Part shown: positions 57,093 to 64,000 of the stretch, piece after piece
How the letters are laid out: every line of letters starts with the position of its first letter
How positions within the stretch are numbered: position 1 is the first letter of the stretch
From: CAWEQW01 sp963811365
GTDB lineage: Bacteria > Actinomycetota > Actinomycetes > Propionibacteriales > Nocardioidaceae
Assembly: GCA_963811365.1 (NCBI GenBank)
Contig: CAWEQW010000005.1
Span: 62,001 to 126,000, forward strand
Length of the DNA: 64,000 bases
Reading direction: 5' to 3'
Notes under the pieces: generated by a model
Database searches by the model: none
What the model was told of the DNA's origin: nothing
The model's input: the letters and a program-made list of their open reading frames with translations, nothing else
Made by a program: the position numbers and the translations under genes

Positions 57093-57100
57093 GAGCGGCG

Positions 57101-57166
57101 GTGAGCTTCTCGTTCGCGACCTCATGCCTGGCCTTCGGGGTCGCCGGGATCGTGCACTTCGTCTGA
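57101..57166 (+). CDS. Possible 21-residue hydrophobic peptide
   Basis: GTG 57101 with a good AGGAG five bases upstream opens a 22-codon frame: VSFSFATSCLAFGVAGIVHF then V and stop. It could be a leader or membrane micropeptide, or the surviving start of a truncated membrane gene. Only the ribosome binding site supports it. Confidence 0.25.
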   Translation: MSFSFATSCLAFGVAGIVHFV

Positions 57167-57175
57167 GCGTGGAGG

Positions 57176-57835
57176 TCAGGGCTGCTCGAGCAGGCCGATG
57201 ACGTCCGTGGTCGACCGGACGTCCCCATAGGTCCGGTACACGACGTGCAGCGTGGCGTTGTGGTCCTGGTCGCGGCCGGCAGCACACGCGTCGGCAGCGA
57301 GGATGACCCGGTAGTCAAGGGTGGACGCGTCCCGGACCGTCGCCTCGACGCAGACGTTGGTGACGGTCCCCGTGACGACCAGCGTCGTGATTCCCCGCTC
57401 GGAGAGCAGCTCGTGCAGCGGGCTGCTTCCGGGGAAGAAGGCGCTGGTGGCGGCCTTCTCCACGACGAGGTCGGCGACGTCGACGTCGAGCTCCGTCCAG
57501 AGCCGGTCCCTCGGCTCCCCGTCGCCTCCCGACCTGGCGTTCAGCTCGGCCACTTCGTCGCCGTAGAACTCGCGCCGGACCTCCGAGGGCGGCTGGTACC
57601 CGGGCACCACCCAGCAGACCGTCCCCCCGTGGGCCCTGAGCTGGGCAGCCAGAAGGTTGACGTTCGAGACGATGCCCCGACAGTAGGGGTTCCGCTCGGC
57701 GAAGAAGGCCACCATGTCGACGACCACGAGCGCCGTACGCCGCGGGTCCAGCCACTCGAACGCGTGCCGGCGGCCGCGCCGGGACTCCTGCCGCTCGATC
57801 TCGCGCGGTTCGATGAACCACTGGTGATGGGTCAC
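57176..57835 (-). CDS. Isochorismatase-family cysteine hydrolase
   Basis: A 219-residue protein with the family's catalytic triad Asp40 (VVVDMVAFF), Lys127 (VEKAATSAFF) and Cys162 (TVTNVCVEATVRDA). The cis-peptide region before Cys162 (VTGTVTN) fits too. Members hydrolyse isochorismate, nicotinamide or related amides and esters; substrate undetermined. GTG 57835 gives the normal length. It is convergent with the small peptide and hydrolase genes. Confidence 0.88.
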   Translation of the reverse strand: MTHHQWFIEPREIERQESRRGRRHAFEWLDPRRTALVVVDMVAFFAERNPYCRGIVSNVNLLAAQLRAHGGTVCWVVPGYQPPSEVRREFYGDEVAELNARSGGDGEPRDRLWTELDVDVADLVVEKAATSAFFPGSSPLHELLSERGITTLVVTGTVTNVCVEATVRDASTLDYRVILAADACAAGRDQDHNATLHVVYRTYGDVRSTTDVIGLLEQP

Positions 57836-58099
57836 GTGTCCTCTGCTCTGGGTGCGGCGCCGACCTTGCCGTCGCCGACAAGGACCCGGCTGTCCGCGGT
57901 GTACTTCACCTCGACTCGCGCCGGACGCCGAACTCGCTTCGAAACACGAGTCTCGACCAGCCGGCAGGGGGCGGGGGTGCGTCGGCCATGCACTGATCTT
58001 CGCAGGGGCGCCGTCTCACTTTGCCTGGGGCACGACGCAACAGACCCCCTTCTTCTCCGACGCCGGAAAGGGGTCTGACCGGCGGTTTCTCATGGAGGA

Positions 58100-58388
58100 G
58101 CCAACGGGCCTCGACCCCTGGCCCCCTGCAGGTCCGGCGGCGTCACCTGCCCGGCGCCGTACGCGGTACGCGATGCCCGTCGGCAGCCGGTACTCCCGCA
58201 CGCTCGCGACCGAGATGGACGCCGAGGCGTGGTTGGCCGCCGCCGAGCGCTGCCTCTTCGACGGGTCTCTGCGGCCGAACACCGTCAGCGCCTATCGGCA
58301 ACTCCTCGACTCGCGCATCCTGCCGACGTTCCGCGACACCCCACTGGTCGAGGCGACGCTCGCCGACATCAAGTTGTGGCGCGCCTAG
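58100..58388 (+). pseudogene. Tyrosine recombinase N-terminal fragment
   Basis: Contains the arm-binding/core-binding start of an integrase: GSRYSRTLATEMDAEAWLAA then AERCLFDGSLRPNTVSAYRQ and LLDSRILPTFRDTPLVEATL, ending at a stop after KLWRA. The catalytic domain is absent. Sequences upstream of residue 1 of this stretch are partly in another frame. Confidence 0.65.
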
Positions 58389-58454
58389 GCACCCCAAGCT
58401 GGGTGAAAGGACTACTCACGACGCTCGGGCGAACTGACCGCCCTCCGCGTAAGG

Positions 58455-58690
58455 CTACGGTCGATTCTCGCGCCACGCCTCGTACGTTGCCCGGCTCTTC
58501 TCCGCGAGCGACCTGTCGCGATCGAGGGTGGCGTGCAGGTAGATGGCCATCGCCGCCTGGGGGCATGGCCGGCGCGCGCCTGGAGCTCGGCGGCCGTGGC
58601 GCCGTGATGGCCGGCCAGCGTGAGCGCCGTATGGCGGAGGTGATGGATCGTCAGGTCCGGGCGACCCGCGGCCTAGACGGTGGTGCACAC
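58455..58690 (-). pseudogene. Tyrosine recombinase C-terminal fragment
   Basis: Minus-strand translation gives a catalytic C-terminus: RPDLTIHHLRHTALTLAGHH (His-x-x-Arg box), ATAAELQARAGHA, then, after a one-base shift in a run of Cs (58558-58564), PQAAMAIYLHATLDRDRSLA (with the catalytic Tyr) and the end at 58455. The N-terminal part is gone. It points toward the other integrase fragment, so two different dead integrases face each other. Confidence 0.7.
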
Positions 58691-58788
58691 CGGCTCCAGA
58701 ATGACGCGCGCCCGAGTCCGGCCTGGGAAAAGGGCTGTCGGATTCGCAGAGGGAACAACGTATTTCGCGCGGATGCGAACCGCCCGCC

Positions 58789-58950
58789 ATGCGTGGGCTG
58801 AAGACCCATCGAACGGCGAGCGTTGTCATCCGAGGCCGCGCCTTCATCCAGAACCTACGCCGCGGCCACTACGAGTTGGGTGTAGACCCCGCGCAGCCGT
58901 TCCGGCTGGCCGGCGCGTTCGACGACCATCAGCCCGGCCATCTGACCGAC
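58789..58950 (+). mobile_element. IS6-family transposase C-terminal remnant
   Basis: The frame MRGLKTHRTASVVIRGRAFI then QNLRRGHYELGVDPAQPF and RLAGAFDD is the typical C-terminal end of IS6/IS26-type transposases (LKT-R-A and F-QNLRRGHYEL motifs). The upstream DDE catalytic part and the inverted repeats are missing. Confidence 0.65.
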
Positions 58951-59232
58951 TCGAGCCCCAGGTCCCTCCTGGGCATGGCCTGCGGTCGAACAACGCAGCA
59001 GAGCCGCTCGAAGTGGCCGCCACCGGGCGAAGCTCGGGCCGCGCACGAGCTCTACCGCGGGTGGCTTTTGGAGCCCGCGACGACGGCCTCGCCATGCCCA
59101 ACACCTGGTCCCGGGGTGGACGTTTTACCCGAAGCGCGCCTGCCTGGGCCGATGAACTGAACGGCCCGGCATGGACGGGACACGACGCCCAGCGTCCCCC
59201 ATCCAGGTGGCGATCCGGGCCGAGAGACCGGC

Positions 59233-59400
59233 TCAGGCGGCTACCGCGACCGACTCCGGGTTCTTCGCAGCCGTCACGCCGGACAGACGAAGCGCCGCGA
59301 ACGCGGCCAGGAGCATCCCGAGCGCGATGGCATACCAGGCATGGGTGAAGCCCGCCTCGCGATCCGGGCCGTCGAAGATCGTCACCAGCATGCTCACCCC
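59233..59400 (-). pseudogene. MFS efflux pump C-terminal remnant
   Basis: The end of a frame reads GVSMLVTIFDGPDREAGFTH then AWYAIALGMLLAAFAALRLS, matching the last two helices of DHA2-type (EmrB/QacA) exporters (G-x2-x-LVTIFG pattern). Nothing else of the transporter remains. Confidence 0.45.
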
Positions 59401-59469
59401 GAGCTCTTGTTGCGCCAAGGGATCGTCTACTCCGGAGGTCGGGCCTGGACCGGCGCCCACGACGTGGCT

Positions 59470-59660
59470 GCGCCGGCAGTGGTTCGACGCATCAGCGCTG
59501 CAGCCTGCCTGAGCGCCGCTGGCTACCCGGGTCCTGGCTGGGCGTGGACGGCGCGCCTCGAGCGGCTCGCGGCACTGCTCGCAGGCGAGAGCGGCGTGGT
59601 CGCAGGTCGCGTGGTGCAGCACTTCCGGCGGGCCGTCGGGCGTGACCCATCGGTCTCGCC
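59470..59660 (-). pseudogene. Possible HxlR-type regulator C-terminal remnant
   Basis: Minus-strand frame RWVTPDGPPEVLHHATCDHA then ALACEQCREPLEARRPRP has the C-x2-C pair and 'EPL-AR' ending seen in HxlR-like winged-helix regulators. The HTH is absent. Identification is tentative. Confidence 0.3.
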
Positions 59661-59690
59661 ATCTACCAACTAAGGAAGGGCGCGTGACAT

Positions 59691-60719
59691 CTACTTTTCG
59701 TTCAGCGCCCCGTAGGTCCGACGCGCGGTGTCTAGAGCGGCAACGTAGCCTGCGCGTTGGTAGGCGTCAGCGTCGACGCCGGCTGGCACCGCGAGCCAGG
59801 CCCGCGCCTCGGCCACGGAGCCGAAACCCTTGCGCCGCAGCCATTCGGTGAGCCCGTCGAGCAGCACCTCCGCATGCGCGATCCCGTGCCGTAACAGGGC
59901 GGAGGCGGTCATGACGACGTCGGCTCCGGCTAGCAGGTAGGCGGCGACGTCACGCGTGTCCTCGACGCCAGTCGTCGCGGCCAGCGAGGCGCCCACGTGC
60001 CCGGAGAGGATCGCGATCCACGACCGCGCCAACCGCGCCTCCTCGGGCGTGGACAGCCCGACGCCCGGCACGACAACCAGAGTCTCCGGATCGACGTCGG
60101 GGTGCAGGAATCGGTTGAACAGCACGAGGCCGTCGGCACCGGCCGCGTCCAGTCGCAACGCCATCTCGCCGGTGGAGCTGAAGTGCGGGCTGAGCTTGAC
60201 CGCCACCGGGAACGACACGACGGACTTGACCTGCCGCACGATCTCGACGTGCCGATCCTCGACGGTCCGGCCCGAGGTGTGGGGGTCGCCGGGCACGAAG
60301 TAGATGTTGAGCTCGAGCGCGGTAGCACCGGCGGCCTCGATCCGGCGGGCGAAGTCGATCCAGCCGCCGACCGTGCTGCCGTTGAGGCTGGCGATCACCG
60401 GAATGTCGACGGCGCGGACGGCCTGCTCGACGAGGCCGAGGTAGCGCGATGTCGCCCCGGGCAGCGAGGTTTCGGAAAGGCGTGGGAAGTAGCCCTGCGC
60501 TTCCCCGTGGGCGTCCTCGAACGGCTCGGTGAGCTCAAAATCGTGCAGCTCCTCGGCGTTGACCTCTTCCTCGTAGAGTGAGGGCAGCACCACCGCTCCC
60601 ACGCCGGCGTCGGCGAGCGCCCGCACCCGGTCCACGGTGCTCGTAGCGGGTGAGGGGCTGGCAACCAGCGGGTTGCGCAGCGGCAGGCCGAGGTAGGTCG
60701 TAGCGAGGCTGATGGGCAT
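59691..60719 (-). CDS. Dihydroorotate dehydrogenase-like protein
   Basis: A 342-residue FMN-type TIM-barrel protein of the DHOD-like group found next to PFOR in anaerobic gene sets. Typical parts are SLATTYLGLPLRNPLVASPS, GWIDFARRIEAAGATALELN, PVAVKLSPHFSSTGEMALRL and SGHVGASLAATTGVEDTRDV. Whether it is a genuine pyrimidine enzyme or a diversified oxidoreductase is unknown. ATG 60719 gives the family start but has no good ribosome binding site; a GTG at 60917 with GGGAGG upstream would add a 66-residue unconserved extension. Confidence 0.8.
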   Translation of the reverse strand: MPISLATTYLGLPLRNPLVASPSPATSTVDRVRALADAGVGAVVLPSLYEEEVNAEELHDFELTEPFEDAHGEAQGYFPRLSETSLPGATSRYLGLVEQAVRAVDIPVIASLNGSTVGGWIDFARRIEAAGATALELNIYFVPGDPHTSGRTVEDRHVEIVRQVKSVVSFPVAVKLSPHFSSTGEMALRLDAAGADGLVLFNRFLHPDVDPETLVVVPGVGLSTPEEARLARSWIAILSGHVGASLAATTGVEDTRDVAAYLLAGADVVMTASALLRHGIAHAEVLLDGLTEWLRRKGFGSVAEARAWLAVPAGVDADAYQRAGYVAALDTARRTYGALNEK

Positions 60720-60990
60720 CGGCGGGCCGAGGGCCCCGCCGAGCGTGCCGGGTCGGCCGCTGCGGCGGTATGCCTCTGCCGCAGCCGGGTCGTCCCTGGG
60801 GTCGGCAGGGGGGCCGGGCATGCGACGGGCGACACCCGGGTCGTCGTGGAGTGGGTCCTGCGCGCCCGTCCCGAACGGCATCCCGGCCGTCGTCCCGGCT
60901 GTGCAGCTCGGTCGCACGCCTGCCGTGTTTCCTCCCCGGCCTGGCCGCCGCCGGTCTGGCCGTCGGTCCCGCTGGGGGTGGTCGAGGGTG

Positions 60991-63900
60991 TCACGTCGCC
61001 GCCCCTTCCGCCGGGTCTGATGCGGTCACCGGTCGTACACGTTGAGGTTCGGCGTCGGATGCCGGCCGCCCGGAGCCCGCCGGCACTCCTGTGTCGGCGC
61101 CTCGCACGCGGGCATCGGTCGGGAAGCGGTGCGCACCCCGGGTGGCCATCTCCTCGTAGGTCTGCCAGCGCTGGTCGACCGCCGTTTGGGCGAGCACCAA
61201 CAGCCGCTCGGCCTCGGCCGGGTCGCTGTTGCGCAGCACCTTGTAGCGCAGCTCGTTGTAGACATAGTCCGCGAGTGGGATGCGCGGCCGGGGCGAGTCC
61301 AGCTGGAACGGGTTGCCTCCTTGCGCCCGCACCGTCGGGTCGTAGCGCACCAGCGGCCAGTGGCCCGAGGCCACGGCCTTGTACTGCTGGTCGAGACCCT
61401 TGCGCATGTCGTAGCCGTGGGCGATGCAGTGGCTGTAGGCGAGGATCAGGCTCGGCCCGTCGTAGGCCTCGGCCTCACGGAACGCGGTGAGTGTCTGGTG
61501 CGGGTCGGCACCCATGGCCACCCGCGCGACGTAGACGTTGCCGTAGGCCATCGCCTGCAGTGCCAGGTCCTTCTTGGCGACCGTCTTGCCGGCCGCGGCG
61601 AACTTGGCCACGGCCGCGAGCGGCGTGGACTTCGAGGACTGCCCGCCGGTGTTGGAGTAGACCTCGGTGTCCAAGACGAGCACGTTGACATCGCGGCCGG
61701 TGGCAAGCACGTGGTCGAGGCCGCCGGACCCGATGTCGTAGGCCCAGCCGTCGCCGCCGATGATCCACAGGCTGCGCCGTAGGAGGTGGTCGGCCACGCT
61801 GCGCAGGTCATCGACGGCCGGGCCGGTCAGCCCCTCGAGCCGCCGGGTCAGTTCCGCCACCCGCTCCTGCTGGGCGTGGAGCTCGGACTCGCGCACCTGC
61901 CGAGCCCCGAGGATCGCGTCGGCGAGTTCGGTGCCGACGACGTCGCGCAGCTCGCTGAGCCGCTCGCGGGCCAGCTTGGTGTGCAGGTCGGCGGCCAGGC
62001 GCAGTCCCAGGCCGAACTCGGCGTTGTCCTCGAACAGGGAGTTCGCCCAGGCCGGCCCGCGACCCGCGGCGTTCTTCGTCCACGGCGTGGTTGGCAGGTT
62101 GCCGCCGTAGATCGAGGAGCATCCCGTGGCGTTCGCGACGGTCGCACGCTCGCCGAACAGCTGGGTGAGCAGCTTGATGTACGGCGTCTCTCCGCAGCCG
62201 GCGCACGCGCCCGGGAACTCGAACAGCGGCAGGAGGAACTGGGTACCGCGGACGGTCCCGAAGTCGACGCGGGAGCGGTCATTGACCGGCAGCTCCTCGA
62301 AGAACGCGACGTTTTCCACCTGGTTGGGCAGCTGGGCGTCGAGCGGGGCGAGGTTGATGGCCTTGCGGGTGGGGTCACCGGCCGGGCTCACCGGGCAGGA
62401 CTCGACACATAGGCCGCAGCCGGTGCAGTCCTCGACGTACACCTGCAGCCGGTACTCCGCCCGCGGCACGCCGACCGCGTTGAGGGGCACCGTCGAGAAG
62501 CCCTCGGGCGCGCCGTCGAGCGCCGACGCGTCGACGTACTTCGACCGGATGACGCTGTGCGGGCAGACGAAGCTGCAGTTGCCGCACTGGATGCACGTCT
62601 CGGGGTCCCACTCGGCGACGATGTCGGAGATTCGGCGCTTCTCATATGCGGTGGTGCCGCTCGGGTAGGTGCCGTCGACCGGCAGGGCGCTGACCGGCAG
62701 TGCGTCGCCGCGACCGGCCATCATCTCGGCGGTCACGGTGCGCACGAACTCCGGCGCATGGGCCGGTACGACGAGGGGCAGGGGGTGTCCGGTCCCGGCG
62801 GCGGACGGGACGGGGATCTCCGCCAGTGCCGCCACTGCGCTGTCGACTGCCACCTCGTTGCGCCGCACGACCTCGCGGCCGCGTCGGCCGTAGGTCTTGC
62901 GGATGGTCGCCTTGACCCGCTCCAACGCATCCTCGCGCGGCAGCACCCCGGAGATGGCGAAGAAGCACGTCTGCAGGACGGTGTTGGTCCGTCCAGGGAG
63001 CCCGGCCTCGCTGGCGACGGCGTCGGCGTCAATCGCAAACAGCCGCAGCTTGCGGTCGACGATCTCCCGCTGCACCGGTCGAGGCAGTGCGTCCCACACC
63101 TGGTCCGGCGGTCGCGGCACGTTGAGCAGCAGGGTCGCGCCGTCCGAGGCGCTGGACAAGACGTCCACCTTGTCGAGCATGGAGAAGTCGTGAACGCCGA
63201 TGAAACCTGCCTTCGTGACCAGCCATGGGGCGGCAATCGGGTGGGGGCCGAAACGCAGATGGGAGACCGTGATCCCGCCGGACTTCTTTGAGTCGTAGAC
63301 GAAGTAGGCCTGCGCGTGCACGGCCGAGTCCTCGGCGAGGATCTTCACGGTGTTCTTGTTCGCCCCGACCGTGCCGTCGGAGCCGATGCCGTAGAAGACG
63401 GCCCGCAGGGTGGCGGGGTCCTCGATGTCGACGTCGGGGTCGTAGGTCAGGCTCGTGCCCCCCACGTCGTCGGAGATGCCGATCGTGAACCGTGTCCGTG
63501 GGGACGCGGCGTCCAGCTCGGCGAAGATGCCGGCAACCATGCCCGGGGTGAACTCCTTCGACGACAGCCCGTAGCGCCCACCGATGACGCGCGGCATGGC
63601 CGGAAGATCCCCGCGCGAGTGCGCCTCACTGAGGCTGGTGAGCACGTCGAGGAACAGCGGCTCGCCGTGGGACCCGGGCTCCTTCGTCCGGTCGAGGACG
63701 GCGATCGACCTCACGGTCGACGGCAACGCGGCGACGAGCTCGGCGGCCGGGAACGGCCGGTAGAGCCGAACCTGCAGCACGCCGACCCGTTCGCCGTCGC
63801 CCAGAAGGTGCGTCACGGTCTCGCGTGCGGCAACCCCTCCGGAGCCCATGATCACGACAAGCTTGGTGGCCTCGGGATGCCCGGAGTACTCGACCAGCCG

Positions 63901-64000
63901 GTAGGCCCGCCCAGTGTGCTCGGCTAGGCCGTCCATCGCGTTCTGCACGAATCCGCCGATGCGGTCGTAGAACGGGTTGACCGTCTCGCGAGCCTGGAAG
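60991..64000 (-). CDS. nifJ: Pyruvate:ferredoxin (flavodoxin) oxidoreductase, 3' part
   Basis: Oxidatively decarboxylates pyruvate to acetyl-CoA, reducing ferredoxin or flavodoxin. The visible 1003 codons cover domain II onward. There are two [4Fe-4S] ferredoxin motifs (CIQCGNCSFVCPHSV and CTGCGLCVESCPVSP), the extra-cluster Cys in CAGCGE, and the thiamine diphosphate site NATGCSSIYGG with GGDGWAYDIG and TEVYSNTGGQSSKSTP. The gene runs off the right edge, so its start is not seen. It ends in an overlapping GTGA with a downstream frame, near the DHOD-like gene. PFOR is unusual in an aerobic actinomycete and suggests fermentation capacity. Confidence 0.95.
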   Translation of the reverse strand, partial: FQARETVNPFYDRIGGFVQNAMDGLAEHTGRAYRLVEYSGHPEATKLVVIMGSGGVAARETVTHLLGDGERVGVLQVRLYRPFPAAELVAALPSTVRSIAVLDRTKEPGSHGEPLFLDVLTSLSEAHSRGDLPAMPRVIGGRYGLSSKEFTPGMVAGIFAELDAASPRTRFTIGISDDVGGTSLTYDPDVDIEDPATLRAVFYGIGSDGTVGANKNTVKILAEDSAVHAQAYFVYDSKKSGGITVSHLRFGPHPIAAPWLVTKAGFIGVHDFSMLDKVDVLSSASDGATLLLNVPRPPDQVWDALPRPVQREIVDRKLRLFAIDADAVASEAGLPGRTNTVLQTCFFAISGVLPREDALERVKATIRKTYGRRGREVVRRNEVAVDSAVAALAEIPVPSAAGTGHPLPLVVPAHAPEFVRTVTAEMMAGRGDALPVSALPVDGTYPSGTTAYEKRRISDIVAEWDPETCIQCGNCSFVCPHSVIRSKYVDASALDGAPEGFSTVPLNAVGVPRAEYRLQVYVEDCTGCGLCVESCPVSPAGDPTRKAINLAPLDAQLPNQVENVAFFEELPVNDRSRVDFGTVRGTQFLLPLFEFPGACAGCGETPYIKLLTQLFGERATVANATGCSSIYGGNLPTTPWTKNAAGRGPAWANSLFEDNAEFGLGLRLAADLHTKLARERLSELRDVVGTELADAILGARQVRESELHAQQERVAELTRRLEGLTGPAVDDLRSVADHLLRRSLWIIGGDGWAYDIGSGGLDHVLATGRDVNVLVLDTEVYSNTGGQSSKSTPLAAVAKFAAAGKTVAKKDLALQAMAYGNVYVARVAMGADPHQTLTAFREAEAYDGPSLILAYSHCIAHGYDMRKGLDQQYKAVASGHWPLVRYDPTVRAQGGNPFQLDSPRPRIPLADYVYNELRYKVLRNSDPAEAERLLVLAQTAVDQRWQTYEEMATRGAHRFPTDARVRGADTGVPAGSGRPASDAEPQRVRPVTASDPAEGAAT

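Larger units (their letters stand above)
57836..59690. other. Degenerate junction zone with mobile-gene remnants
   Basis: About 1.85 kb with no intact gene. Recognisable fragments are two pieces of tyrosine recombinases, an IS6 transposase end, an efflux pump end and a possible HxlR-type end, listed separately. Spaces between them (57836-58099, 58951-59232) hold nothing I can identify. This is the second mosaic accessory boundary in the window. Confidence 0.7.

Overview
The window is high-GC, densely coded DNA from an actinomycete (Actinomycetota). The clearest marker is the block at 37.2-47.8 kb: fhaA-fhaB-pstP-rodA-pbpA-pknB, then crgA, a rhomboid protease and the cyclophilin ppiA, behind a tRNA-Leu. 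This is the conserved cell-division/cell-wall signalling cluster that lies near the replication origin in actinobacteria. Gene content (one PASTA kinase instead of pknA+pknB, short FhaA linker, ANTAR proteins, SURF1, DUF3817) fits a Nocardioidaceae-like or related lineage. That family-level guess is inference only.

Layout. 0-22.9 kb: mostly intact housekeeping and metabolic genes. They include a fasciclin lipoprotein, signal peptidase I, a HAD phosphatase, a GNAT-methyltransferase pair, a divergent MerR/Hsp20 pair, a frameshifted secreted PLD-like protein, an alpha-glucan group (amylosucrase, then a GH63-like glucosidase-debranching enzyme operon), a DosS-like histidine kinase, a DHA2 efflux pump with its TetR repressor, an APC amino-acid permease, an NAD-dependent epimerase and an Arr-type rifamycin ADP-ribosyltransferase. 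22.9-36.9 kb: an accessory region ending in a broken tyrosine integrase next to the 3' end of tRNA-Leu. It carries a TetR/NADP-oxidoreductase pair, a truncated universal stress protein coupled to a CtpF-like P-type ATPase, a TraR/DksA zinc-finger protein, a PucR-type regulator, a Kef/KhtT-like cation:proton antiporter pair, and several decayed genes (MazF, tandem Usp, DinB/DUF664, DUF433-DUF5615 toxin-antitoxin).

37-57.8 kb: core genome again. After the division cluster come an 11-residue-repeat membrane-anchored protein, a lipid-acting pair (acyltransferase, patatin), DUF3817-SURF1, a haloalkane dehalogenase, a GAF-ANTAR pair divergent from an RsbW-like ATPase, a secreted trypsin-like protease, a dienelactone hydrolase-like protein and an isochorismatase-like hydrolase. 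57.8-59.7 kb is a graveyard of integrase, IS6 transposase, efflux-pump and regulator fragments. It is followed by a dihydroorotate dehydrogenase-like gene and a pyruvate:ferredoxin (flavodoxin) oxidoreductase that runs off the right edge.

How it fits together. The core cluster couples Ser/Thr phosphorylation (PknB/PstP, FHA readers) to wall elongation and septation (RodA, PbpA, CrgA). The accessory genes look like a low-oxygen/energy-stress kit (Usp, CtpF-like ATPase, DksA-like protein, antiporter, PFOR), similar in content to mycobacterial dormancy regulons. No convincing DosR-type regulator was found with them. The most unusual items are a duplicated four-helix CrgA behind a tandem repeat, a rhomboid gene whose only visible start is a CTG overlapping the ppiA stop, an 11-mer repeat protein, and twin operators at two TetR loci. 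I found no CRISPR array, prophage or biosynthetic cluster.
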